Shown here in pieces: positions 1 to 8,086 of a DNA stretch of 64,000 nucleotides. The stretch is from Pelagibacteraceae bacterium AG-422-N09 (GTDB lineage Bacteria > Pseudomonadota > Alphaproteobacteria > Pelagibacterales > AG-422-B15). The first letter of the stretch is position 1; each line of letters opens with the position of its first letter. The stretch is from contig QCMV01000003.1 of the NCBI GenBank assembly GCA_003213515.1, positions 41,613-105,612 on the forward strand, given 5' to 3'. The notes beneath the pieces were generated by a model that had not been told where the DNA came from, searched no databases, and saw only the letters and a list, made by a program, of their open reading frames with translations. The position numbers and the translations under genes were made by a program.

Positions 1-1
1 C

Positions 2-115
2 GGTAGAATCCTATCTTATATAATTGTAGATGGAGAAAACGTTTCAAAATTGATGGTCTCACACAGTTTAGGAGTTGTGTATGATAAAAATAATAAGAAA
101 GACTGGTGTGAATGA
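2..115 (+). CDS. C-terminal end of a nuclease-like (SNase-type?) protein, cut by window edge
   Basis: Frame 2 is open from the window edge to TGA at 113-115 and gives a 37-residue C-terminal tail. It contains a strand like ILSYIIVDGENVSKLMVSHS followed by VVYD and ends in KKDWCE. This resembles the last strand and helix of thermonuclease (SNase) fold proteins, where a 'G-R-x-L-x-Y-V-x-V-D-G' strand precedes a hydrophobic helix and a 'YD' motif. The stop overlaps the ATG of the next gene by the ATGA arrangement, so the two are probably co-transcribed and translationally coupled. Only the tail is visible, so the family call is tentative; that this is coding end sequence is fairly likely. Confidence 0.5.
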   Translation, partial: GRILSYIIVDGENVSKLMVSHSLGVVYDKNNKKDWCE

Positions 116-387
116 GCAAAAAAAATAATCCTGTGAAAGATATTGATAAATTAAGCCATTTATTTAATCAAATAAATGAACCCATTGTTTGTGTTAAATG
201 CTCTGATGAATTTACGTCAGGCCAGACAGATTCAAAGTCACTTCAGGACTACTCAAAATTTGATGTTGGATTTACAAATAGAGGATTTCAAATTTGGTGT
301 AGGAGGCATAATGTAAATGTATGCCATTTTAAATTTGGCGATAAACAGCCTGAAGCTGACTTTCGTTGTCTTGAAAAAAGAAAATAA
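112..387 (+). CDS. small conserved-looking protein with Cys/His motifs, function unknown
   Basis: This is a 91-residue protein with no signal peptide or membrane segment. Cysteines form a CxxC knuckle near residue 27 (CVKC), and further Cys/His residues lie in the middle (IWCRRHNVNVCHF). This is suggestive of a small metal-binding fold. The 'F-Q-x-W-C-R-R-H-x-x-N-V' stretch looks like a conserved core I have seen in uncharacterised bacterial proteins, but I cannot name the family. The start overlaps the upstream gene by 4 bases (ATGA), so it is likely the last gene of that transcript. No function is assigned. Confidence 0.7.
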   Translation: MSKKNNPVKDIDKLSHLFNQINEPIVCVKCSDEFTSGQTDSKSLQDYSKFDVGFTNRGFQIWCRRHNVNVCHFKFGDKQPEADFRCLEKRK

Positions 388-435
388 AATTTTTACTCTT
401 GTTTTTTTTAAATCAATGATAAGATATGAATCAAA

Positions 436-468
436 GCATGGGGCAAACCCCCTGATTTCTTGAAATGC
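436..468 (+). promoter_or_regulatory. possible structured leader of sbcB (two short hairpins)
   Basis: A GGGG-CAAA-CCCC hairpin (440-451) is followed by a weak ATTT-CTTG-AAAT hairpin. The outer GCAT (436-439) could alternatively pair with ATGC (465-468). The element ends just before the ribosome binding site of sbcB (AGAGGGAG, 478-485). No uridine run follows, so it is not an intrinsic terminator. It is GC-rich against its surroundings but matches no riboswitch class I know. Confidence 0.25.
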
Positions 469-492
469 AATGTTTTAAGAGGGAGAAAAAAC

Positions 493-1920
493 ATGACTAA
501 AATAGTAATTTACGATTTAGAAACATCTGGTATTGACTCGGCTTTTTCATCAATTTTGCAAGCCGCTGCGGTGTGTGTGGATGAAAATTTCAACGAAATA
601 GATCGCTTTAATTTAAGGGGTAGAATGAAAAAAGAGTACCCAATTCCTCATCCAAAAGCGTTATTGGTAAATGATGTTGGTGTTGATCAACTAAAAAACC
701 ACGAAAATTCTAATTTTGCTTTAATAAGTGAAATTCAAAATAAATTTCTTTCTTGGGGAGAGTGTTTATTTATAGGATATAACTCTATCGGATTTGATGA
801 GCATCATTTACGCCAAAGCTTTTATCAATCTGCGTTACCACCTTATTTAACCAACACTAATGGTAATAAAAGAGGAGACGCATTAAAACTATTACATACT
901 GCCGCTGCATCACACCCAAATGCTTTTGTTAGACCTATCAGTGACGATACAGGAAGACCAACATTTCAATTATCTGAGTTTGCAAGAGTAAATAACATTT
1001 CGCAGGAAAAAGCACATGATGCTTTATATGATGTTGAGGCAACATTAGAAGTTTGTAGGCTCATAAAGGAAAGATGCTCTGATGTTTGGACTGCCTCTTT
1101 ACAGACTGCATCAAAGGGAGATGTATATAGTAAGATGGATCAAGATAAAGTTTTTTGCGCAAGTCGCTTTTTTCGGGGGAAAGAATATACTCATGGAATT
1201 ACATTTTTAACAAAAAACCCTACTTATGAGAATCATATTTACTGCTTTGATTTAAAATTTGATCCAGAATTAGTTTTTGACCTTGATCGAGTAGAGCTAA
1301 AGAAGTTATTTAAAGGAAAAGGAAAATGTTTTCACATTGTTAAAGCCAATGAACAACCCATTCTCTTAGATGAAAAATATCTTTATCAGACAGATGAATA
1401 TAAGGATCAAGATCCTGAAATTATAAATAAAAGAATGAAAATGATTAGGTCTAACAAAACATTCATTGAGAAATTTCAAAATCTATTAATAGATATGCAA
1501 GATGACAGAGATCTAAGTCAGGATCAGAGTGAAAAATTAGTGGAAAAGCAAATTTATGATGGATTTCCTAATGCAAAAGATAATTATCTAATGCAAGATT
1601 TTCATGCTGCTTTGCCTGAAAAGAAATATGAAATATCTGAAAAAATAAGTGATAGAAGATGTAAAGAGTTTGCAAAAAGAGTTATGTATAATCAATTTCC
1701 TGATTTTTTACCTAAAAATGAATTAAAAAAAAGAGACATAGCCGTTGCCAAGAACCACCTTACTTTAGACGACAAGCCATGGTGTACAATACCTCAAGCT
1801 CAGAGTGCTATAGATGATCTAAGAGAAACCGAGGAAGATATAGATCTTAAAAGGTTGGATGAGATAGATGAATATGTTCAAAGTCTTTCAGAAAAATTTG
1901 AAACAATTGTAAAAGGGTAA
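493..1920 (+). CDS. sbcB: exodeoxyribonuclease I
   Basis: The 475-residue protein is close to the usual length of exonuclease I (about 475). It would degrade single-stranded DNA 3' to 5' in recombination and mismatch repair. The DEDDh nuclease core is visible: YDLETSG with the paired acids at the N-terminus, a YNSIGFDEHHLR motif near residue 90, and HDALYDVEAT near residue 180 giving the catalytic His and Asp. The remainder fits the ExoI SH3-like and helical domains. I chose the ATG at 493 rather than a TTG at 460 because a purine-rich AGAGGGAG sits 8 bases upstream and the family begins at this point. The rmuC start follows three bases after its stop, so the two form an operon. ExoI is more usual in gammaproteobacteria. 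Confidence 0.9.
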   Translation: MTKIVIYDLETSGIDSAFSSILQAAAVCVDENFNEIDRFNLRGRMKKEYPIPHPKALLVNDVGVDQLKNHENSNFALISEIQNKFLSWGECLFIGYNSIGFDEHHLRQSFYQSALPPYLTNTNGNKRGDALKLLHTAAASHPNAFVRPISDDTGRPTFQLSEFARVNNISQEKAHDALYDVEATLEVCRLIKERCSDVWTASLQTASKGDVYSKMDQDKVFCASRFFRGKEYTHGITFLTKNPTYENHIYCFDLKFDPELVFDLDRVELKKLFKGKGKCFHIVKANEQPILLDEKYLYQTDEYKDQDPEIINKRMKMIRSNKTFIEKFQNLLIDMQDDRDLSQDQSEKLVEKQIYDGFPNAKDNYLMQDFHAALPEKKYEISEKISDRRCKEFAKRVMYNQFPDFLPKNELKKRDIAVAKNHLTLDDKPWCTIPQAQSAIDDLRETEEDIDLKRLDEIDEYVQSLSEKFETIVKG

Positions 1921-1923
1921 GAA

Positions 1924-2850
1924 GTGGAAAATTATTTTATTATTTTATTCTTAATTTTTATCGCTGCTTTAGTAGGATTTTTTTTCGGTTATAGAAATAA
2001 ACCACAAAATTCTGAAACAGGACTTGATGAAATATATAAAAAAATTGAGGAAGAGAGTCTCAAATGGGATGAAAGGTATAAGCCAGTAAAGGATTTATCG
2101 ACTGCACTTAAAGGCGGTACACGCCGAGGAAAACTAGGTGAAATTGCTCTTGAGGTACTTCTAGAGAATGCACAATTACCAAAAAATATAGTATTTGAAA
2201 GAAACAAAAGATTTGAAGATGATAATTATAAAGTTAAAGAGCCTGATTTCATAATCAATTTACCGGATGAAAGAAAAATTGTTATCGACTGTAAATTCTC
2301 ATTTGATGATTGGGATAGATATAATCGTTCTATAGAAGATGGAGAGTCTAAAAGTCAAACCGAGACCTATCATAAAGAATATATCAGATCGATAAAAAAA
2401 ATGATCGATGATACAAACGAACGCGAGTATCATAAACTCCCAAAAATTAAGACTATCGATTCAACGATTATATATTTTCCATTAGCAAATACCTTTGAGT
2501 CTTTTGAAGATCGCTTTCAGGAAATCTTAGAATATGCACACAAAAAAAATGTACTTTTAGCGAATCCAACAATTATTTTATATATAATCAATATAGTAAA
2601 AAGACTTTGGTCTCAGGAAATAAGAGAAAAAAATAATGATTTAGTAAAGACACATGTTGAAAAAATTTATGATCAAATTGCCAACTTAGATCTAACAATA
2701 GAGAAGAATATTAAAAATTTAGAAAATGTTACAGAGGAAACAAAAAAAATTAGAGGTAAGCTGAGAGGAGATAAAAATAGCATAGTTGAGTTGGCAAAAA
2801 GGATTATTGATCTTGTAATGGGCACGCCAAAAAAGAAGATGGACGATTAA
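1924..2850 (+). CDS. rmuC: DNA recombination protein RmuC family
   Basis: This 308-residue protein has an N-terminal membrane anchor (about residues 3-22, very hydrophobic, ending FFFGYRNK). The RmuC nuclease-like domain follows: GKLGEIALEVLLE, then a PDFIINLPDERKIVIDCKFS segment whose D/E-x-K pattern resembles restriction-endonuclease-like folds. A C-terminal coiled-coil-like region ends the chain. The family limits inversions at short inverted repeats in E. coli. It is shorter than the usual 400-500 residues because the long coiled coil between anchor and nuclease domain is mostly missing. The start is GTG three bases after the sbcB stop. Confidence 0.85.
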   Translation: MENYFIILFLIFIAALVGFFFGYRNKPQNSETGLDEIYKKIEEESLKWDERYKPVKDLSTALKGGTRRGKLGEIALEVLLENAQLPKNIVFERNKRFEDDNYKVKEPDFIINLPDERKIVIDCKFSFDDWDRYNRSIEDGESKSQTETYHKEYIRSIKKMIDDTNEREYHKLPKIKTIDSTIIYFPLANTFESFEDRFQEILEYAHKKNVLLANPTIILYIINIVKRLWSQEIREKNNDLVKTHVEKIYDQIANLDLTIEKNIKNLENVTEETKKIRGKLRGDKNSIVELAKRIIDLVMGTPKKKMDD

Positions 2851-2901
2851 AATAAATGAATAAAATCAATTATTTATATAAAAATAATACATGATTTAGC
2901 C

Positions 2902-2930
2902 TTGACTTTAACTGTTCTCATACATAAATT
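2902..2930 (+). promoter_or_regulatory. candidate sigma-70 promoter of trxA
   Basis: A TTGACT -35 hexamer (2902-2907) and a TAAATT -10 hexamer (2925-2930) are separated by 17 bases, about 28 bases before the thioredoxin start. The -35 matches five of six consensus positions and the -10 four of six. It lies in the 107-base gap after rmuC, so trxA probably has its own transcript. Confidence 0.4.
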
Positions 2931-2957
2931 ACAGACAACTTTAGGGAAGGAATCACT

Positions 2958-3281
2958 ATGGCAACTATTAATGTAACAGACGCATCTTTTGAAGAAGAAG
3001 TTTTGAAATCAGATAAGCCTGTTGTGCTTGATTTTTGGGCACCTTGGTGTGGACCCTGTAAACAAATTGGCCCATCTCTTGAAGAGATTTCAGATGAAAT
3101 GGCTGATAAAATTACCGTCGCTAAAATTAATATTGATGAAAACCCTAATACACCTACACAGTTTGGTGTTAGAGGAATCCCAACTATGTTAGTTTTTAAG
3201 AATGGTGAGGCTGCTGCAACAAAAGTAGGAGCGGTATCTAAAACTGCAATCGTTGAGTGGATTGAAGACTCAATCGCTTAA
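2958..3281 (+). CDS. trxA: thioredoxin
   Basis: This is a 107-residue cytosolic thioredoxin, the normal length. The redox site WCGPCK is at about residues 31-36, preceded by the FWAP strand, and the cis-proline motif GIPTML is at about residue 75. It would reduce disulfides of ribonucleotide reductase, methionine sulfoxide reductase and similar partners. A clear GGAAGGA ribosome binding site precedes the ATG. Its stop codon TAA shares bases with the stop of the convergent folC gene (TTAA, 3278-3281). In many alphaproteobacteria trxA lies next to folC and addAB. Confidence 0.97.
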   Translation: MATINVTDASFEEEVLKSDKPVVLDFWAPWCGPCKQIGPSLEEISDEMADKITVAKINIDENPNTPTQFGVRGIPTMLVFKNGEAAATKVGAVSKTAIVEWIEDSIA

Positions 3282-4564
3282 TTCATTTCTAAAACTTTTC
3301 CAGCTAAATATAAAGATCCACATATTAGGATACGTGCATTCTGGTAATTATTATTTAAATTAGCCAATGCTTCCTGAATTGAGTCGGCTCTATTTACATT
3401 TTCATAATACTTTTTAAGCCCAGCATATAATTCATTTGAATCAATTGCATTTTCTTCATTTGGTATCGTAATAACAGTAATAGCCTCAATTTTATCAAAC
3501 TTGCTTAAATAACTAATTGGATCTTTTGTATTGATCATTCCTAAAATTATACACAACTTTTTATTCGCAAGCTTACTAATTGTTTCATTTAGATTACTCG
3601 CAGCGTCTTCATTATGAGAACCATCTAAATACAATTCATTTGATGGAGCTATAGTAGATCCCAATTTACCATCAGATATCTTTTCCATTCTTCCTGGAAA
3701 GTAAGTTTTATTATGAAAATTTTTAGAGACAAAAGGATTGATATCAATATTTGGGAGCTTAGAAGCTGCAGCTAATGCAAGTCCAAGGTTTTTTTTCTGA
3801 AATACATTGTGTGTATTTAGCTTATCAAATTCAATTTTATTTTGGTTATCTTCATATATGAACTTCTCATTATGTTCCGTTAGGTTCCAGTGAATTCCAT
3901 GGGCAAATATCGGAGCTTTTTTATACTCCGCCTGATCTATAAGCATTTCTCTTGCTTCTGGGTAAGGCTGATAACCAATAATAGCTGGGATATCACTTTT
4001 AATTATTCCAGACTTTTCAAATGCTATCATCTCAATGCTATCTCCTAAAAAATCCTGATGATCCCTAGAAATTGAGGTAACAACCGAAATTGCAGGAGTT
4101 ATTACATTGCTGCTATCCAGTCTTCCACCTAAACCTACCTCAAGAAGTGTATAATCAGCAGGGTTATTTGAGGCAGCTTCAAAAAAAGCGGTACTAGTTA
4201 TTTCAAAGAAAGTAATCGGATCACTATGATTAAAATCTTTCACTTTATTTAAGACGGAATACAGCTCCTCATTTGATATTTCTTTATCCAGAAGCTGAAA
4301 CCTCTCATTAAATCTAATTAGGTGAGGCGAGATATAGGCATTAGTCGATTTACTGTTACTTTTTAAGATGTCCTGAATAAATTTCAGTGTAGAAAATTTT
4401 CCATTAGTTCCAGCAATATGAACAATATTATTTATTTTATTTTGAGGGTTATCTAATTTTTCTAATAGGTTACAAACTCTATCAAGTGATAAATCTATTC
4501 TTTTTGGATGAAGTTCAAGAAGCTCGTTTAAAAGCTTATCAATTTGTTCACTTGATATTTTCAA
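3278..4564 (-). CDS. folC: bifunctional folylpolyglutamate synthase / dihydrofolate synthase
   Basis: The 428-residue protein of the Mur-ligase fold ATP-dependently adds glutamate to dihydropteroate and folates. Visible are the P-loop AGTNGKFST (about residues 51-59), SPHL and RFNER motifs of the substrate loop, the EVGLGGRLD motif and the TSISRDH motif. DGSHNEDA and GMINTKDP lie in the C-terminal domain. The P-loop has Phe where the family almost always has Gly (GTNGKGS), which is unusual. The start is TTG directly after the accD stop (TAATTG), with no upstream room, implying translation coupled to accD. Confidence 0.92.
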   Translation of the reverse strand: MKISSEQIDKLLNELLELHPKRIDLSLDRVCNLLEKLDNPQNKINNIVHIAGTNGKFSTLKFIQDILKSNSKSTNAYISPHLIRFNERFQLLDKEISNEELYSVLNKVKDFNHSDPITFFEITSTAFFEAASNNPADYTLLEVGLGGRLDSSNVITPAISVVTSISRDHQDFLGDSIEMIAFEKSGIIKSDIPAIIGYQPYPEAREMLIDQAEYKKAPIFAHGIHWNLTEHNEKFIYEDNQNKIEFDKLNTHNVFQKKNLGLALAAASKLPNIDINPFVSKNFHNKTYFPGRMEKISDGKLGSTIAPSNELYLDGSHNEDAASNLNETISKLANKKLCIILGMINTKDPISYLSKFDKIEAITVITIPNEENAIDSNELYAGLKKYYENVNRADSIQEALANLNNNYQNARILICGSLYLAGKVLEMN

Positions 4565-5419
4565 TTAGGCTACTCTTTTAAGTAATAATGAAATTATTTG
4601 AGATAATTTATCTTTAAGTTCTTTTCTATGAACCACTTGATCTATAAACCCATGTTCTAATAGATATTCTGATCTTTGGAACCCATCAGGCAGAGTCTCA
4701 CCTACAGTATTTGAAATTACCCTAGGACCTGCAAAACAAATTAATGCGTTTGGTTCAGCCAATGTAATTGATCCCAACGATCCAAAAGACGCTGACACAC
4801 CTCCACTTGTTGGATTTGTATTTACAACTATATAAGGCAACTTAGCATCTTTAACCATTTGACAAGCTATTGTTGTTTTTGGAAGTGATTGAAGAGAATG
4901 CTGATTTTCATCCATTCTTGCTCCCCCCGAACAAGTGAATACAATTAATGGAGTATGGTTTGTGACTGAGTGTTCTGCTGCCTTAATCATTGCCTCTGCA
5001 GCTGAAGCTCCCACAGAACCACCCATGAAATGAAAATTTTGAGCAGCAATAGTTACATTGATATTATTAATTTGCCCGTAACCAATAAGAAAACAGTCAT
5101 CCATGTCTGTTTTTTGGCGAGCATCATTAAATCGCTCTTTGTAAGTTTTTAATGCTTTAAAATTTAGTGGATCAGTGAATCCAGAGGGATATTTTATTTC
5201 TTCAAATACACCACCATCAAATAGATTTTTAAATCTTATACGAGGATGAATTTGTAAGTGTTCATCACAATTAGGGCATACGAAAAGGGTTTTTTCTAGA
5301 TCACTCGAATAGAGCATTGTTTGGCATTGGGAGCATTTAATCCACGCATTTTCTGCGATATCTAAACTTTTTTTCTTTCTAGGAAATACTTTTGAAATAG
5401 TTCTTGTTAACCAATTCAT
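4565..5419 (-). CDS. accD: acetyl-CoA carboxylase carboxyltransferase subunit beta
   Basis: This 284-residue subunit of the ACC carboxyltransferase transfers CO2 from carboxybiotin to acetyl-CoA in fatty acid synthesis. The N-terminal zinc ribbon is complete (CSQC at about residues 28-31 and CPNC at about 48-51), and the crotonase-type domain has the GGSVGASAAEAM and SGGARMDE oxyanion segments. The start overlaps the trpA stop (ATGA). The placement of accD between trpA and folC is typical of proteobacteria. Confidence 0.96.
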   Translation of the reverse strand: MNWLTRTISKVFPRKKKSLDIAENAWIKCSQCQTMLYSSDLEKTLFVCPNCDEHLQIHPRIRFKNLFDGGVFEEIKYPSGFTDPLNFKALKTYKERFNDARQKTDMDDCFLIGYGQINNINVTIAAQNFHFMGGSVGASAAEAMIKAAEHSVTNHTPLIVFTCSGGARMDENQHSLQSLPKTTIACQMVKDAKLPYIVVNTNPTSGGVSASFGSLGSITLAEPNALICFAGPRVISNTVGETLPDGFQRSEYLLEHGFIDQVVHRKELKDKLSQIISLLLKRVA

Positions 5420-6222
5420 GAGCTTAGCTTTTGTTTTAAATCAGTTACCATATTACCTACATTTGTGGCAGGATTAAGTTCCTCATCAATTGACCTAGTT
5501 ATTTCTCTGCACAAAGCCGATCCTACAACACATGCATCAGTATCCTTAAAATCATTTATTGTATCTGCTGTAATTCCAAAGCCAATTATACACTTTTTAT
5601 CAGGTGATATCTTTTTAATTAAATTAAATCTTTTCTTAATTTCATCTGAACTTACTTTCAATTTTTGACCTGTAGTTGAAAGCATTGAAATATAGTAAAC
5701 AACCTCATGAGCATCATTTAATATACTTTTTAGTCGGCCTTCATTTGTAGTAGGGCAAAGCAGTTGTATAAATACAATATTATTTTCTTTGCATTTTTTT
5801 GCAAAATCAAGATTAAGTGGCCATGGCCAATCAACACATATTATGCCTGAAACTTTACTACTGATGCATTTCTTTAGGAAATCTTCCTCCCCGTAAGCCA
5901 TAATTTTATTCTGGTATGTCATTATGATTACATCTGTCGCATAATCTTTTTTGAAATCTACAATAATTTCAAAAATATCATCTGTTTTAATCCCACCAGA
6001 TAGTGCTCTGTAAGTACTGTCTTGAATTGCTCCGCCATCACCAATATTTGCTCCGTGTCCCAGTCCACATTCAATGATATCAGCACCTGACTCTGCAATT
6101 GATTTAAATATATTCAGTGAAGTTTTTTTATCTGGGTCTCCTCCAACTGTATAAGTTAATAGCGCAGCTCTATTATCTTCTTTTGCTCGTTCAAAAGATT
6201 TAATTAAAGTAGACGATGTCAT
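5416..6222 (-). CDS. trpA: tryptophan synthase alpha chain, divergent variant
   Basis: The 268-residue TIM-barrel protein normally cleaves indole-3-glycerol phosphate to indole and glyceraldehyde-3-phosphate. The catalytic Glu (E51, in IIECG) and Asp (D62, in GDGGAIQ) align with E49 and D60 of the Salmonella enzyme. The phosphate site GFGIT and VGSAL, and a TTG triad for the mobile loop, are also present. However the hallmark loop usually written G-x-PFSDP-x-ADGP-x-IQ is here GLGHGANIGDGGAIQ, so the PFSDP residues that contact the beta subunit are replaced. The usual DLP-x-EE is DWPWPL. The gene overlaps trpB and accD by 4 bases each. The assignment rests on fold motifs and operon position; whether the reaction is unchanged is uncertain. 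Confidence 0.8.
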   Translation of the reverse strand: MTSSTLIKSFERAKEDNRAALLTYTVGGDPDKKTSLNIFKSIAESGADIIECGLGHGANIGDGGAIQDSTYRALSGGIKTDDIFEIIVDFKKDYATDVIIMTYQNKIMAYGEEDFLKKCISSKVSGIICVDWPWPLNLDFAKKCKENNIVFIQLLCPTTNEGRLKSILNDAHEVVYYISMLSTTGQKLKVSSDEIKKRFNLIKKISPDKKCIIGFGITADTINDFKDTDACVVGSALCREITRSIDEELNPATNVGNMVTDLKQKLSS

Positions 6223-7448
6223 ATTTTGTAACCAAGTCTCTCAGCAATAATTTTTGAGTCTTTTGCAGAGTCTCCGCAAGAATCTACAACAATAATTGTA
6301 TCTTTACTTAATTTAGGTGCAATTTTGATTGCTTCTGCGAATGCATGTGAAGGTTCAAGTGAAGGACTCACAAAACCTTCATTTTTACTGACTAATTGAA
6401 AAGCTTCTATGGCCTCCTCGTCACTTGCAGAAGTATATCTTGCTCTTCCAGTTTCTTTTAGAAAACAATGGAGCGGACTTACACCTGGGTAATCAAGTCC
6501 AGCACTTATTGAATCTGTCTCTTCAATTTCTCCCTGATCGTCTTGAATAACGTATTGAGTTGCTCCATGAAGAACACCGATGGGTGAGTCATTTGTCAAA
6601 GGTGCTGCATGTTTTGAGGACCCCTCTGGTCCACCAGCTTCTACCCCTATGAGTTCAATATTATCATAATCAATCCATTCGTTCCAAAAACCTGCAGCTG
6701 ACGATCCTCCACCAACGCAATTAATTAATTTCATATCTTTTGGAACTTCACCAAATTCATCCATTACTTGTTTTTTCATTTCTCTTGATATTTGAGCGGT
6801 AGACCAAGCACATATTTTGACAAAAATTGTAGGGCCAACAGTACTTCCAACACACATATGTGCTTCTTCATTCTCACTTGTCCACCATCTCATGCACTCT
6901 GACACAGCATCCACTAAAGTTTGTGAGCCAGAGTTTACAGGAACGACTTCAGCACCGTAACTTCGCATAGAAAATACATTTATAGACTGTCTTTCTACAT
7001 CCTTCGCACCCATAAATATTTTACATTTTAAATTAAATTTTGCCGCAGCCATACTGAGCATCTTTCCCGCATATCCGGCGCCAGTGTCACCCCCTATATA
7101 AGTTTTGCCTAATCGCTTACATATTAAGCTGTGAACGACTGCATTATAAGCTTTGTGCGCTCCACCTGTTGCTTTAGAGACTAGTTTACAATAAATTTGA
7201 GCTCCACCAAGATGCTTCGTAAGGTTATCTAATTTTATAAATGGCGTTGGCGCTCCAACAAAATTTTTAAAATAATAATCTCTCTCAGCGATAAATGTCT
7301 CATCGTTTCTTAATTTTTGAAATTCACGAGTTAATTCTTCAATTGGATAATTGAGACTTTCAGCTATTTGGTTTCCACCAAATTTACCACCCCAATATCC
7401 ATTTTCGTCATGTTGGTCAATGAGAGGGATTCCTTTTTCTAGTTTCAT
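6219..7448 (-). CDS. trpB: tryptophan synthase beta chain, divergent variant
   Basis: The 409-residue PLP enzyme of fold type II normally condenses indole with serine. Aligned by eye to Salmonella TrpB, the backbone is clear: PLP lysine K99 in GGAHK, MGAKDVERQS, GAEVVPVNSGS, the GGGS phosphate loop, ISAGLDYPGVSP, and E365 in SLEPSHA. Several near-invariant residues differ. The KRED motif before the lysine is absent. The ETGAGQHG loop is DTGAGYAG, so catalytic Glu109 is Asp121 and Gln-His are Tyr-Ala. GGGSN is GGGSS. The serine contacting the PLP ring nitrogen (SGRGDKD) is Cys391 in SCGDSAKD. ATGA overlaps link it to trpF and trpA. It is intact, so a functional variant is more likely than decay. 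Confidence 0.8.
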   Translation of the reverse strand: MKLEKGIPLIDQHDENGYWGGKFGGNQIAESLNYPIEELTREFQKLRNDETFIAERDYYFKNFVGAPTPFIKLDNLTKHLGGAQIYCKLVSKATGGAHKAYNAVVHSLICKRLGKTYIGGDTGAGYAGKMLSMAAAKFNLKCKIFMGAKDVERQSINVFSMRSYGAEVVPVNSGSQTLVDAVSECMRWWTSENEEAHMCVGSTVGPTIFVKICAWSTAQISREMKKQVMDEFGEVPKDMKLINCVGGGSSAAGFWNEWIDYDNIELIGVEAGGPEGSSKHAAPLTNDSPIGVLHGATQYVIQDDQGEIEETDSISAGLDYPGVSPLHCFLKETGRARYTSASDEEAIEAFQLVSKNEGFVSPSLEPSHAFAEAIKIAPKLSKDTIIVVDSCGDSAKDSKIIAERLGYKI

Positions 7449-8086
7449 TTTACAGCTTTGTTTGCCTTTGATATGAATTCAGATATTAATTTTTCATCTT
7501 TTATACCCTCTGAATTCTCAACGCCAGAGCTAACATCAAAATATTCAGTTTTTTTTAAATTTAATGCTTCTGATATATTGTCAGTGTTGAGGCCCCCTGA
7601 TAGAAAAAACGACTTATTTGGGGAAAAATTTTTGATAATCTTCCAATCAAATGTCTGGCCAGTCCCTCCAGGCATATCTTTCTTTTTTTTTGAGTCTAAT
7701 AGAATATGGTCTATGAAAGGACAATATTCTTTTATTTTATCTAAATCGGACTCTGTCGATATGCTAAATGATTTTATTATTTTAAGACTATAAGCTTCAT
7801 TGATTTTTCTTACTTCATTTAAACTTTCATTTCCGTGCAATTGAACATGCGTAAACTTCATTTTTGAGTAAGTCCTTAAATCACTAGGAGTTGGGTTTAC
7901 AGTTACTGCAACAGTGTTCACTTTGCCATTTATTTCATCTAAAATGTCTGCACATTTACTGATTGATATGTTTCTGCTTGAATTTTCAAAAAAAACAAAG
8001 CCCAAAAAAGATGCACCACAACTGATTGCATGTTTAGCAATTTTAATATCTTTTACTCCACAAATTTTAATGTACGCTTTAGTCAC
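7445..8086 (-). CDS. trpF: phosphoribosylanthranilate isomerase
   Basis: The 213-residue TIM-barrel protein isomerises phosphoribosylanthranilate in tryptophan synthesis. Canonical motifs are present: KICGV with the catalytic Cys at the N-terminus, FLGFVF, VAVTVN, HVQLHGNE, the LLDS strand with the general acid Asp followed by GGTGQTFDW, LSGGLNTDNI and DVSSGVE. Unlike the neighbouring trpB and trpA it shows no remodelled motif. The start is GTG, overlapping the pyrF stop (GTGA), so it is translationally coupled to pyrF. Confidence 0.95.
   Translation of the reverse strand: MTKAYIKICGVKDIKIAKHAISCGASFLGFVFFENSSRNISISKCADILDEINGKVNTVAVTVNPTPSDLRTYSKMKFTHVQLHGNESLNEVRKINEAYSLKIIKSFSISTESDLDKIKEYCPFIDHILLDSKKKKDMPGGTGQTFDWKIIKNFSPNKSFFLSGGLNTDNISEALNLKKTEYFDVSSGVENSEGIKDEKLISEFISKANKAVK

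Noticed and set aside
388..420. Terminator after the small Cys/His gene
   Set aside because: The T-rich tract has no convincing GC stem before it.
5416..7448. Pseudogenisation of trpA and trpB
   Set aside because: Both frames are full length, overlap neighbours normally and retain the core catalytic Lys, Glu and Asp, so decay is unlikely.
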